Source: Haematococcus lacustris
Lineage: Eukaryota > Chlorophyta > Chlorophyceae > Chlamydomonadales > Haematococcaceae
Length of the DNA: 64,000 nucleotides
Reading direction: 5' to 3'
Assembly (NCBI GenBank): GCA_030144725.1
Contig: JASKMD010000005.1
Span: 4,649,151-4,713,150, forward strand
A program made the translations under genes and the position numbers. The notes under the pieces are model-generated. The model was not told the origin of the DNA. It saw nothing but the letters and a program-made list of their open reading frames with translations, and did not search any database. This document shows, piece by piece, positions 37,501 through 49,900 of the stretch. Position 1 is the stretch's first letter, and every line of letters starts with the position of its first letter.

Positions 37501-40500
37501 ACACAGGATCGAATCCTAGAAGATACTGACGGACAGCAACAGATTTGGGGATTTAGAGGATGGGGGGTGGGTACGAGGGGTGTTGCAGCGACGCTGACAG
37601 AGGGGGGTGGGTACGAGGGGTGTTGCAGCGACGCTGACAGAGGGGGGTGGGTACGAGGGGTGTTGCAGCGACGCTGACAGCCGTATGTCGACGCTGACAG
37701 CCGATGGTGACGAGACAGACAAGCCCCTGCTTCCCTGCCCACCTCATCCCAAACATCAGCCTCTGCTTCCCTGCCCACCTGATCCCAAACAGCAGCCTCT
37801 GCTTCCCTGCCCACCTGATGCCCGGGCTGTTGGTCACGGTCGCCGTGCCCAGGTCTTTAAAGCCCTTGACCAGCAGGTCCCATGGGAAGGCAGAGAACAC
37901 CACGGTCAGAACCACTGACAGGGGGTTGCTGCATCAAACAGCACACCAGATTGCATGAGTAAGAGCTTTGCACTTGTGGTTATGCACTCTATAGATAAAA
38001 TGACAGACAGCTCCACCGTTGGCATGCGCTCACATGCAATCACAGGATCCTGTGATTAGAGGCACCTGCCCACCCAAAGCCAGTTTAAATGTTTAATCAT
38101 GTTCAGTGCACATGTTGAATAAGGCAGATACACCGCGTTGCACTGCCTCACCTGAGGTAGTAGTCAGGGCTGTATGGCAGACCAAACAGGACCACCTGAA
38201 CGACAGGAGCAAACATGACAGGTGTGGCCATGGCTGCCAGTGCTGGCTAGCATGCCAAGCCACCCACGTTTGCTTAGCCAGGAAGGCAGCTGCTGACTGC
38301 CAGTGCTGGTCAGTGTGCTAGGTGCCACATGTTGCATTTCTGGCACAGCCGGGCAGCCCCTTGTAATGAGGCACCCCCGCTCATTCCTGCACCCCACCAA
38401 ACTTGCATGGCTTGCTTGCTTCCCATCAGCATACTAGCTTTGTACTGACTACTGCACCAGGGAGGCAGAATTGAGGGCAGCGTGCTGACCATGACCCTGT
38501 ATAGCTCGCTTTCTGCTACACACAGCTTATTGCTTCCATTGGGTACTGCCGTTCTGCACCGTGTACTGCCACTCTGCAATGTGTACTGCTGTTCTGCATT
38601 GTGCACTCACCACTTGCATAATCCAGCCGATGATGAAGATGAGGAAGCCGAGGTACACCGCACTCTGCACCTTTGATACCAAGGTGGCGCAGAACAGGCC
38701 GAAGCTGCTCATGGACAGCTGGAACAGGAAGAAGAGGAAGAAGAGCAGTCTGCACCAACAGCAGCAGCAGGATCAACAGACAAGGACCAGAGTCGCAAGG
38801 ACATGCGAGGCCAGAGCCGTCATAGGTTGTACTGCAGAGGGACAAATGCATGAGGGCAAGCCAGGACATTGTTGTCCTGGGCCACCCACACCCACCCAGC
38901 TGCATTATTGTGGGGCTGTAAGACAGCGAGCAGTGCTGTGTGCAGGGCAAGCAGTGGGTGGCACAGCTTGCACTTGCCCGTAGTTATTCTTGAGGAACAG
39001 GTCAAACTGCAGGATGAGGCCAAAGATGGCGATCAGGTGGCCGGTGATGAAGGCCAGGGTGATCTCCCAGGCACCCCAGGACAGCCTGGCAGGCAGGCAG
39101 GACGCAGGCAGACACAGGCAGGCAAACAGGACCACACATGGCACTCCAGGGCCAGCTCCAGGTCCATCACCCCACCACCACTCTGATCAATGCCATCCCA
39201 CCTGCTTCCAATGCCTGAACCAGCACAGCCACCCCTCCTCCCACGCCCTGACCCCTCCACTGGTCACCCTAGCCACAGCACAGCCACCACCCTGCACAGC
39301 ATACCCAAGGGCCCAGTGCTCCAAGGCCAAGGGGGTAACAATTCCAGAGCTTTCCTTGGTGCAATGCTCACCGTACCGCACCTTACCAGACCCCATCCGC
39401 ATGCAACGCGCATGCCAAAGGCCCAATGGTTTTGGTGCACCAGCCCAGCGCGTAACAGGTCCATTCCAGCTGTGGCTCCATTTGAACCATGAAAACCATA
39501 AAAGGACCCTCCACCATTGGCCTCCTATCGCCCTGCAAGGCTGCAGGCCGCTGACTCACCAGTACGCGGTGTCAGTCATGCCCATGGTCCGCATGGCCTG
39601 CTTTAATCCCATCTCCTTTTCCATCACCACAGCACCTGCACACCAGCCAGGACTGACACACTGGAGGGTTCAGCCTGGGCAGACAAGTCCAACCTAGCTT
39701 GTGCCTCATGGCCTGACTGCAGATGTAGTGTCATCCTCAATCCTATCCCCATCATGCTGCCGCTTGCCACAGGTGTGGTGCCGTCCCTATCCCAACGCGC
39801 TACTGCTGCTGCCTGCTTTGGTAACAGCAGGCAAGGAGCACTCACCAATCTGGGTTACGAAGCTGAACATGCAGGCTGCAAACACAAAGGGCCCCAGCAC
39901 CTGCCCCAGCACTGTGATGGTGGACACAGTGGGGTGGGCAAATGTCTTCATGGCAATGGACCAGACCAGCGACTGGGAGGCAGACTGGGCTGCAGCGCTC
40001 TGCAAGCAGAAGGGAGGAGAGCTGGGCGGTAATGGTACACATGGCGATTGAGCAGGCACTGAGCATGCGGCAACAGCGGGGAGGGTACAGGCTGCAAGAG
40101 GTATGACTTGCATGTAAAGCCTTGAAGACTTGCATGCCATATTAAGCCCATGCAAGCACATCAATTGGCCACAGCAGCCCATGGCGGCCACAAGCACTGG
40201 GCGCAATCCCTAAGGTGATGTGCATTGAGGTGGGGCACTAGGGTGGGTCACTATCAGTGAGTGAGAGCATCATATGTGGCATAGTGATGGTGACGTTGGA
40301 ATGGTGAGGTTGGGTTATGCACCTCCTCCAGCACTTCCTGTTGGTCCACACCCCCACCCCTGGGTCACCTGCGTCATAGCCAGCTGGTGGCGAGCAATCT
40401 CCCGATGCACCGCAGACTGGAGCGGCAGCTGGACAAACATGTTAAGGTCCTGCGTCTTGGCCTTGAAAGACTTGACCTGCAGCCAGGGACACACATAGCA

Positions 40501-41495
40501 TGGTCAAAGAAGCATGCCAAATTTCACAAGCCACAGGCAGTCACTGTCATAGCCTTGAGACCAGCCATAATCACGATTGGAGGTTTCAAACGTGCAAGGA
40601 CTAGCATGTGCTAGCATGGACTAGCATGTAGACGACCCATGCTAGGCTCTTGCTGTCAGTGCAGCGCTCCTGCCACTTACTGTTGTGTTTGTTTGAATCA
40701 CAAAGCCCTGTAGCTGAGCGTTGGGGGCAGCAGGGTCGTCGAACATGAAGTGCACAGCTGCAATCATATAGTCTGGGTTGTCCAGGAGGAATGCTTGCAC
40801 AGCATTCCTGGTTGGAAAGCCCTTAGCCTGCACGCAGGTTGAAAACTCACTCTCTGTGCTTGTGGCTGCTGAAGCATGATCAATGACCAGCTTTACCGCA
40901 CCCTGATTGGAATAGGGTTTCTCGAGGTAATGTTACCAATGAGCATCTGCATTTGCAATAGCCGTATTAATCATTACTGGACTCTAATGAAATGCCTGCT
41001 CCCCCAAACAAATCATTCCTTGCATCAGACCTTGGCCACTGCATTGTCTGGGCTGTATGCAAGCTCCATGCAGTCCTTGCTACCGATGTACACGTCGTCG
41101 TGGCATGAGGGGATGGGGCCAATGGGTTCCGGGGCTGGGTTGGAGACATTCTGCAGACCACACACATTGAACACCACAAACATGGATGCCGTCCACCTTC
41201 GAACCTACAATCGGATACCCAGCTGTGAGGGGAGTCACGGGCCTTAAAGAAGACGTCGAGCGAAGTGTCCGCTTGCAGCGCCCTATCGATGAGGAGTGCA
41301 AGCAGGAGGAAGAAGAATGGCGCGAGGAGCCTCAGCAGCGTGGCCCGTCGGTTGCGCCAAGCAACAAGGCCTGGAAGAAAAGCAAAATAATGATTCGTTC
41401 GACATCCTCAATTCTCGAGGCTTTGTAATGCACTGGTCTGCACAGGTCGCACAATTCTTGATATAGAGGGCCGCTAATTGCTGCAAGAATGCCAT
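28573..41495 (-). CDS. ABCA: Half-size ABC transporter, ABCA subfamily, 28 exons
   Basis: An ATP-driven membrane exporter, lipid-like in animal ABCA members; the substrate here is unknown. The model runs from ATG 41495 to a stop at 28573, about 1158 residues, with all phases matching. The N-terminus reads [14 protein letters not shown], then [21 protein letters not shown] (TM1). A large lumenal loop and further TM helices follow (exons 39999-39846, 39085-38978, 38749-38611, 37928-37815, 36522-36404). The NBD has LLGPNGAGK at 35176, where an intron splits Walker A, then [16 protein letters not shown] split by an intron (33507/32891), VYLDEPTTG (near 32830) and [15 protein letters not shown] (near 31890). 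[16 protein letters not shown] ends the NBD. The tail has one extra hydrophobic segment, an [12 protein letters not shown]...DDTGNL block resembling plant ABCA C-termini, and a Pro/Tyr-rich end. The intron between 38978 and 38749 is GC-AG. Introns hold an (AGGTC)n array and local duplications. Confidence 0.92.
35924..36203 (+). repeat. (AGGTC)n pentanucleotide array in an ABCA intron
   Basis: About 56 units with a short GGGTC-variant block at 35949-35964. It lies in the intron between the exons at 36522-36404 and 35861-35673. Flanking stretches also carry AGGTC pairs. Confidence 0.97.
36955..37860. repeat. Locally duplicated intron block in the ABCA gene
   Basis: Several duplications are nested here. 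A 32-base block spanning the end of exon 37928-37815 and its donor (37806-37837) recurs exactly at 37142-37173. CCCACTGGCAGCTCTTAC recurs at about 37016 and 37175. An ACGACATGATGTGTAGACAC-type unit repeats about four times (37206-37345). A 40-base unit is present three times in tandem (37561-37680). TGCTTCCCTGCCCACCTGAT-type units repeat at 37730-37820. Confidence 0.8.
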
Positions 41496-42744
41496 CACGA
41501 TGTAGTCTCGATGTCACAAGGCACACGGCTAGTGCAAGTGCTGAGAGAGTGCAAGTGCTGAGAGAGTGTAGCTCAACGGAGCTCAACGGTGCTGAGAGAG
41601 TGTAGCTCAACGGTGAGTAATTTGCATGGGAGCGGCTACGCAAGAACTGCGCCAAATGTTATGCTAGATGATTTACAATGTAGCCAACACAGCCAGCTAG
41701 CTTGCACCCATCCAGGATAATTAGTCACTCAGTAGGCCGTGCACAGCAAAGCATCAAAGTTAGTGATCAAAAATTGAGCCGTTGCGGAACATGTAGTCAT
41801 CGCTGCAACCGCCCGCGTCGCTTAGGCTGCTCTACACAAGCAAGCGCGTCGACAGCAGCAGTCGGATCGGAGAGCGGTTGCGGGAATGTGGCACTGAGCC
41901 CACCTCTTCCCCATACCTGGAGGGCAATGCCACAGCTCGACCATTTTGACTTACAGCATGCCACTTACTAGGGTAAGCTCCTCTCAGACATTGTTACAAG
42001 CACTCATACTCAGATAAGCCAAAAGCTCACTTTGGTTTGTGACCCCCAACTCCCTTAGCCGATCTCAGGATCAGGGCCATGCAGTCAGTCACACAACTCC
42101 ACACCATGACCGAGTTTGGACTCGGCTCCTCTGAGAGTTAAACTCCCCTGCATGCCATCCACCTGCGTGCAAAGTTTCATAGCTCAACTGCCACCCCACA
42201 GTGGTGCTCTGGGAGGGGTGGGCTGGGAGGGGTGGGCTAGGAGGGGGTGGGCTTGGGGAGGGGGTGGGCTTGGGGAGGGGGCGAGGGGAAGGGCTTGGAG
42301 GGGGTGGGCAGGCTCAACGAGGTGGGCTCCTGCAATGATGGGTGGAGGGGGGGGGGGGATGGTGGGCCGTTGCATGCCGTGGCCTTGAAACTGCCTGGAG
42401 AACATGATGTCACTTTCAACTTGTCAAACTGGTAGAGGCCTGGATTGTTTGATGTGCGGTTTGTTTCACGAGATGCGTTAACGGGTCAAGAACAAACATT
42501 TCATGTCGCCTTTTCTCTAGGTGCAACGGGTGCAACACAGTGGAGGACACAGTGGAGGAGGGGGGGTGTAACCCGGTGATACTTTAGTGAGCGCCGACCC
42601 AAATGATGTATTCGTCGAGGAGCGAACATGAAATGATGCTTCAATCACCCCGTCTAGGTGCCCTGCACGCCCGGCAGGCATCGCGTTGGGTGTTAGCCGG
42701 ACATTCCATTTGTGCACAACCAGCTCACTACGCTAGGTAGAGGG
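41496..42744. other. Upstream region of ABCA gene
   Basis: This should hold the ABCA promoter. A short tandem repeat of GCTGAGAGAGTG(C/T)A-type units lies at 41538-41612, within 120 bases of the start codon. A G-rich minisatellite (GGGAGGGGTGGGCT type) lies at about 42207-42320. No gene is recognised. Confidence 0.5.
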
Positions 42745-42975
42745 GGTCTCAGCGATGTAGCTCACCGTGTCAAGGAGACCCGTCTCGCCGCTGTGATTTG
42801 TTCGCGGGCACATGTGGCAGTACGCGAGCAGAGACTCCAATGGCTAGCGCTGATGGTCAGATTACGAAGACTAAAACGCCAATGCCAATGTGATAAACGC
42901 TATCGAAAACAGTGCAGTATTGATAGAGTACTTGCATGAAGATTACAAACCCCATGTTGGGAACACCTGACTTGC
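42745..42975 (+). repeat. Dispersed repeat, copy at 42.8 kb
   Basis: This is homologous to 25075-25290 and, in its second half, to 21075-21190. It ends in ...TACTTGCATGAAGATTAC and CCCATGTTGGGAACACC, as in the 21-kb copy. Confidence 0.8.
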
Positions 42976-43179
42976 ACAGTCTACAATCAATCCAGTATTG
43001 ATCCTGGGCTAAAGATATGACTAGAAAAGTGGTGACGAAGCTCGGTATACTAGCCAATCAAGCCCGGAGGAAAGTGACATGGGCAATCGATCGGGATGTA
43101 CAAAACCAAAACCTTGCATCACTGGAGCGGCTGGACGGTGGAAGGGCAAAAGTGGGTACATCGTTTATGTCCACAAGTC

Positions 43180-43679
43180 NNNNNNNNNNNNNNNNNNNNN
43201 NNNNNNNNNNNNNNNNNNNNNNNNNNNNNNNNNNNNNNNNNNNNNNNNNNNNNNNNNNNNNNNNNNNNNNNNNNNNNNNNNNNNNNNNNNNNNNNNNNNN
43301 NNNNNNNNNNNNNNNNNNNNNNNNNNNNNNNNNNNNNNNNNNNNNNNNNNNNNNNNNNNNNNNNNNNNNNNNNNNNNNNNNNNNNNNNNNNNNNNNNNNN
43401 NNNNNNNNNNNNNNNNNNNNNNNNNNNNNNNNNNNNNNNNNNNNNNNNNNNNNNNNNNNNNNNNNNNNNNNNNNNNNNNNNNNNNNNNNNNNNNNNNNNN
43501 NNNNNNNNNNNNNNNNNNNNNNNNNNNNNNNNNNNNNNNNNNNNNNNNNNNNNNNNNNNNNNNNNNNNNNNNNNNNNNNNNNNNNNNNNNNNNNNNNNNN
43601 NNNNNNNNNNNNNNNNNNNNNNNNNNNNNNNNNNNNNNNNNNNNNNNNNNNNNNNNNNNNNNNNNNNNNNNNNNNNNNN
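43180..43679. other. Assembly gap (500 N)
   Basis: Exactly 500 N. Unlike the first gap, no simple repeat borders it, so its cause and real length are unknown. ORFs drawn across it are meaningless. Confidence 0.99.
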
Positions 43680-44287
43680 CTAAGGGTCACCATGTAGTAT
43701 GTGTGCTCACCAGCAGCTCCAGTTGGGGCAGTAACTCTGGAGCATGCTTGTCCTGCATGTTCATGGCATGTGATCATCTAGCACATATGTACAGTGGGCC
43801 GTAGCACACAGCATTATGAGGATGGGTTGTGGCACAGTCTTGATGACTTACACATTAGGATTGCATGTGCATGACATCGTTTTTCACATTGCATGGACTC
43901 AGATTATGGCTCTTTGACCCACTCAGGCGACACCTCGATGTTCAGGTCATGCAGTAGGGCTGCTATGAACCGCAGGATTCAGTTCAAGAACTTGGTAGCA
44001 CTCAGTAATCCCGACCTTGGCTGTGGTGTGGTCTGCAGCGTGCAGAAGCAGGCTGCTTGTGCAGCATGTCTATATTGAGCGAATGTGTTGTTGAGCATTG
44101 CAGCATGTGCATGCCAACCATGTCTATTTGTTTTTTACCAAGGAACGAAGTGTCAACCTCGTACATATTGCTACTCACATAAGCTTTTCTTCACGGTTGC
44201 AACTTCCAAGCACACACATTCCACAAACAAGGCAAGTGATGCTATGGATTTCATGGTGGGCAGCTGAGCCAAGTAAAAAAAGGGAAC
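43680..44287. other. Spacer without recognised gene
   Basis: About 600 bases between the gap and the Fanzor-like end repeats. Base composition is more AT-rich than the neighbours. I see no conserved ORF or repeat. Confidence 0.4.
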
Positions 44288-44440
44288 AATTTCAGCCCTC
44301 TCGTCCCTCACTAGTGCCTTCATTTGAGTCGGATCATTCATCATCAATAGCGGGACGACTCAACTGGCGTTCAGGGGCTGTGTGGAGTAAATTCAATGCA
44401 CATGGTGCTTGAGTGCCTACCACCTACATGATTGCCTGTT
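44288..44440 (-). repeat. Partial end of the Fanzor-like element family, copy 2
   Basis: A diverged match to the end block and part of the 3' noncoding region of copy 3, lying about 300 bases away in the same orientation (TCCCTCACTAGTGCC...GCCTACCACCTACATGATT). No coding tail is attached. Confidence 0.65.
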
Positions 44441-44591
44441 CTAGCCCCCCTCAAACGCTGGTACCCCTGCATCATATGGTGTGGCTATGGCTCATCCATG
44501 GCCTGGAAGCTATCCACCACCTCCTAGTCCTGGTCACCACCAGTTCTGCAGTGGCAGCGGTTATGACAGCATTTGACAGCTTGGTATCCTG

Positions 44592-45266
44592 GCAGCCCCC
44601 TTGTCCCTCACTAGGGCCTCCATTTGAGCCGAATCAGTAGTACCCACTAGCAGCCACTAGCAGGATTATACTAGTAGGCAATAGTGACCCGACTGAAACA
44701 GTGTTGTTGGGCTGTGTGGAGTAAACCCAGTGCACATGGCACATGAGCCGCCTACCACCTACATTATTGCCTGACCACGAGGGCTATGTGTAGAGTTGGC
44801 ATGACCTGCATGCACCAATTGTAAGCTGATGACAGCTCAACAAAGGGGGCACACACTACTGTGCCTCAGCAGGCTGCTGCTGCTGCTGCTGCTGCTGCTG
44901 GGCCTTGGGAAGCTTGTCTCGCAGCCGCTTGTAGCCCAGGCCAGGGTATTCCTTGCCCTTGGCTGGCAGAGCTCCCTGGTCTGGCCAGTAGCACAGCTCC
45001 AGTGGCCGCCACCTGCTCTCCCCAATGCGCTGCATGTTAAGCGCTGCATTGCAGTCCCGGTCCAGCCACCTGCCTGGCTGTGGTGCTGGCTTGGCTTTGG
45101 CTGCCTTGCCCTTGCCTTTGCCCTTAGTGTATCCTGGCAGCCATGGCAGCTCCCATGCAGCAATTGGCGCAGCATGCAGCTGCAGCAATTGCAAAACATG
45201 CAGGCTTGAAAGGATCCTGCATGCATGGGAAAGGTATTTGAAGTGAGAGTGTGGCAGGATGTGCAA
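44592..45266 (-). mobile_element. Fanzor/TnpB-like element 3' tail, copy 3 (longest)
   Basis: The minus-strand frame from 45266 to the stop at 44856-44858 carries the family's best tail: a Lys/Ala-rich linker, PGRWLDRDCNAALNMQRIGE, RWRPLELCYWPDQG, GKEYPGLGYKRLRDK, polyQ and PAEAQ-stop. RDCNAALN fits RDxNAA, the C-terminal RuvC motif whose Asp is catalytic in TnpB, Fanzor and Cas12. The zinc-ribbon cysteines and the first two RuvC motifs that should precede it are absent, so the copy is 5'-truncated within about 40 codons of the motif. About 260 bases of noncoding 3' sequence follow, ending in the shared CACTAG-rich block. A true Fanzor origin is likely but rests on short motifs. Confidence 0.62.
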
Positions 45267-46914
45267 GTCATGTTATGTTTGACGATGACGTGTTTCCGCA
45301 GGGTAAGGAGGATAAGGCTTTGGTGTTAATGCGCTGCACTTTTTGCTCCGTGGCTGTAACTAGGGGAGTTGTTTGGCTGTAAGCAGGGGCTGTAATTCGG
45401 GGGTTGTGGCTATTAATAGAGCAGAGGCCTCGTATTATACGATTCAAGGATAAGGCAACTGCCGTATTCAAAACACCACTGATGTGTTACGGTAGGTTGT
45501 GTGAAGGTCAAAAGCCGCAGGTGTTAATATTAACGGTCGCGCCCTACTGCCCAGTTGTTGGCCTGTGGATAAACTCCCTCCACTGTAAAGCCCACCCTTG
45601 ACAGCTGCGCCAGTGCCAGCCCCTGAAAAATCATATTTCTGCGCTGGCCACCCTATCGATGCCAGCCACACCTGGACGCTGGCAACCCGACCATCACAAT
45701 TTTCGCACACTGGTCGACAATTTGGGTGGTATAATCCATTGCTATCACTACCCCACCACATCCTTACATACACACGCCCCCATGGCCACACACTTATGCT
45801 GATAGCATACCAAGATGACACCGCTCTCACCAAATGCAAACCTGCAGCTAGCCATGGGCTGGAGAGCTGCATCAAGCTATGCAGGCAATAATAAGTCGAC
45901 CTCTATATGTTCCAGCAAACCCCCCTCAGTGTGAGGTCCCCGGGCAGTGTTGCTGTGGGTGCCTAGGCAATTCCCTGAACCCTCTGGAGATGGTGAAGGC
46001 GGGGACAGCAGCCACGCCGCACACACCAAGTTGGGGCTGCCACATCTCTCATAGCCTGAGTAGCCTGAGGGCAGCAGTCAGAGTCAAGGATCAACCGCTA
46101 CCCAAAGTCCAGCAGTCGTCAGGCAAACAATGCAAGTACAGTCGAGCCAGGGCTGCAGGATGCATGCTGCCTCTGCACCTAGCGTCCTTTACATCTCCTG
46201 GATCGCATGCCCAACTCAGGCAGGGCATCACAGGCCTTCTATTGCTTCAGACTGCACGTAGCTGTCGCCCCAACCGCCTGCCCAACAGATCAAGTTCAGA
46301 CAGATCAATCGGCCACCTGGCCAGAAGTGCCCTCATTCCCACCTCAGGCATCTGAGCTGCCCTGGCAAGTCAGGCTCCTGAGCAACCTAACAATGGCAAT
46401 GACAGGTGGCATGTTCAAGTTGCCTGATGGCCCAGGCGATGCACACACCTGCACTGATCCCCCCGGCCCTGTAGCCCATTGGCATGGTTGGTCTGGTGAT
46501 TGACACGAGACAAGCACTGCTGACTGGTTCTGCCCCTGTAGCACACTGGTATGGTGACTGCATAGGCCTGCTCAAGCCAGTCACATTCCCCTTGCCCACA
46601 GGATGCAGTCCTGCTGGAGTGCATGACTCGAGCTCTGCCTGCAGCTGGCTGCAACTACCTGCCGCTGCCTGCAACTACCTGCAGCTGCAGGGCATGGCTC
46701 TGGCCGTGCCTCTTCAACTATGCGGCCAGGAGCCAGAAGGCCGTCATAGTCAGGGCAGCATGACGGCAGCAGCGCGAGGGAGTGGCCAGCTGGAGAGCAG
46801 GAGCAGTGTATGGTTGGGTCCCTGGCCCTGGCCTGGTCAAAGCAGCTGTGTCACAGGGCAGTGTGAGGGCAAGGCCACGTGGCTGCAGTGCAGGCTGTGG
46901 CTGATGAGGCCGGG
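45267..46914. other. Spacer downstream of MAP65 gene
   Basis: No gene is recognised. The part nearest 46915 should be the 3' UTR of the minus-strand MAP65 gene. TTTACA (TGTAA on the minus strand) near 46189 is a possible poly(A) signal, but at about 720 bases from the stop it is only a guess. Confidence 0.4.
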
Positions 46915-49900
46915 CTAGAACACGATGCGGGGGATGCGTGACTTGTGGGGCGTGCAGCCTGCCACAGCCGAGGCAAGCTTGACCAGCTTGCTCTGGTCCT
47001 GGGCATCGTTTTGTTGGGTGGGGGAATCGTCCTGCAAAGGAAAGGAGGCACAGGAGTAGGTGTGATCTAAGCATGGTGATCACACCACACCACTCATCAT
47101 CCAGCACACTCAGTAGCCTCACTACATCTTTCTTGAAGCCACATTGCACGAAATGGAAAAGTCAACACTGGTATTCTCATATGAAAGTGATTATGTGCAC
47201 GTGTGCATTAACACATACTTGGTGGCGTGGCTGCAAGGCTGACCTGGGTATACAGTGCTTCCTGGGGAGTCAGGGTGTGCGCATCTTCTTCACCTGTTGT
47301 CTGTCATGGGGCACACCATGGCTGCTAGGCTGATCTGGGGGACCTAGGCATGGAGCGATTCCTAGCCAGTCAGGGTGTGTGCATCCCGGCACAGGCATGC
47401 TGCCATGGAACGGCTCGCCAGCCTGGCAGCTCCAGTGCCGGAGGACTCACCAACAAGGTGATGGTGATGGCTTGAATGGCTGGGCCCTTGGCTGACAGCT
47501 TGGTGACAAGAGGGGAGGATGTGGGTGAGGCACTGTTTGGCGTTGCATCTAATGCGGCACAGCAGTCGTTGGCGGCGTCCCCACCCTCTGCCTGTTCTAC
47601 AGCTGAGTCGGGCCTGGTCTGCTGCACGAAGCTTTGGCGCAGCGGGGCTGTGAGCGCTGCTGGCTGAGTCAAAGCAGGCTTGGCGCCCCCTGCACTGCTG
47701 CGCTGCGTCCGTGAGCTGGGGGAGGAGGGGTTGGTCTTCGAGCCGGGGATGCCACTCCTGCGGGGGCTGCCTAGAAGCTGCGGTTTCGACTTCTTGCCCT
47801 TGATGGCTGGCGAGGCAGTGACAGCACAGCGAGGCAGGCCGGTGGTCAGGCTACGCAGGTTCGTACTGCTGCTGCATAGCAGGCCGTGCAGCCGGGCAGT
47901 GGCTGGCCCGGTACCTGCCAAAGAGCTGCGGCGGGAAGCTGGCCCTTGGCTGTTGGGCGTGGCCTGGCCGAGCCCCAAGGAGGCCACAGTGGCCGCCCCG
48001 TCGGCACCACCAGACTCTGCCACCAGCTCGCCTTTGCTGAACTGCATGCTCTGACACACCCCAGCTGAGTAGGATAGGCGCCGGGGACCAGGAGCAGACA
48101 TGTCCCCCAGGTTGACGGACGCACCTCTGGCCAAGAAGCCAGGAGCGTCCAGCAGGCTGTCCAGCGCCTTGGGCTGAGTGCCTGGTGTAACCCCGGAGAC
48201 CTGGCTCTGGGTCTTGGCAGCAGGGAAGGAACGGCTGGTGGGGGTGGCTGTAGGTGGCCTTGCTGAGGCAGTGGCCTTGACTGTGCTGGCTGAGCTCACT
48301 GCAACTGAATGGCCGCTGCTGATGCTGCTGGTGGAGGGGGCAGGGCCGGCTGCAGAGCTGGGGCGCTGGGCATGGCCCATGGATTGGCTGTGGGTGAGGG
48401 CGGGGGGCCCGGCTGCAGATGCTGGGCGGTGAGGGCGAGTGGCCAGCCGCCCGCTGTCCGCATCCACCTGCACCTCTGCCTGGATGTCAGCCAACAGCAC
48501 CTGTAACCAGGTGCGGTACGGTGCATGAATGCATGATTGCACATCCATGTCAGGGCACATCAGGGGAGGAGGTGAAGAGAAGCTGACAGGGTGGCAGCAC
48601 TGGTGGCAGCACATGGGTGTATGTAGCACTGACATGCTAGCCTGTGCGTTGACAGGACAGTCACGCAACACGAATAACAGAAGAAGCACAGCAGCTGTGC
48701 CCACCAGTGCTTCTTGGTCGTCAAACATGAAGGGAGAGCCCTCCTTGAGGCGCCACTCTTCCAGCAGCTGCTGCAGGCGCACGACCAGACAGGGCAGCAC
48801 CTCCCGGCTGCGTTGGGCCCGGATGCTGCGCTGGAGCTTGGTGTTGGCGTCCCGACCCTGGGTTTGCCCACACACACACAGACACAGATACTCACCCCAA
48901 GGCATGGAATTGCCGTGGCCCATCACCCAGGTATGTTCAGGGTCAGCACACGTCAGCATGCACTCCAGCTTCCTCCCAGCTTCATCAGGCCGCAGGGCAA
49001 GGCAGCAGCAGTGACTGCAACTGCAGCTCGCCTCAGCTGGCACCATTCCCTCCCTGCAATGGCCCCAGGGATGCTGCCGGGGAGCGCTGGGCTGCACCGC
49101 GGTGGCTGCTATGGCCGAGGCTGGGCTGGGGAGGGGAACTGAGTGGCCAAGTGGGGGTGCTGGAAGGGGCTGAGTGGCCAGGTGGGGTGGCCAGGGTGGG
49201 GCTGAGTGGCTGCATGGGGTGGCAGGGGTGGCGCTGTGCAGCACACCTTGAAACGGTTGGCGTCGGCCTCATACTCTCTCAGCCAGGAGGCCTCCCTGCG
49301 CGCCCCTTGCAGCTCAGCCATGGCGTCCACTAGGGGCTGACGCCGCCGCGCCTCTGCTGTGGCATGGGCTAGACTCCGCACCATGCGGGCCAGGCACTCG
49401 CTGATCTGCAAAGCGCAAGAGGCAGCATGGGGCGTAGCGGCAGGTGGTAGTGGGTCTGCTGCTGTATGCTTTTGGAGGAGTGAGGGAAGCGGGCAGGAAG
49501 TCTGGAGCAGGTGGAGAGCAGGCGCGGGAGGTTGAAGGTGGCTAGGCAGTCCGTTGCTGTCTACACTCTAGAGGACAGGCACCCGCAGAAGCGCTGGCAG
49601 CTGCCACTGCCCTGGTCCACCATCCTTCTGTTGCCTGCCTGCCTGGCCTTCAGCTGCCTACCTGCCTGCCTGCCTGCTTGCTTGTCAGATAGTCTGGCTT
49701 TTGCTGCCTGGCCTGTGAATGCCTGCCTAGCTGCTTTGCTGTGTGGGAGCCTGTCTGCTGCAAGTGGGAGATCTGTAGGGTGCTGACCTTGCCAGGGCTG
49801 TTATCGCTTGCTTTGTCGCTGGTCCGGCTCAGCTCAGCCAGCAGCTCCGACAAGTTGGGCGCTGGCAGGTGGGAGGCGGAGCACACTGCATGCAGCTCCT

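Noticed and set aside
43017..43804. ORFs spanning the second run of N
   Set aside because: Most of their length is undefined sequence.
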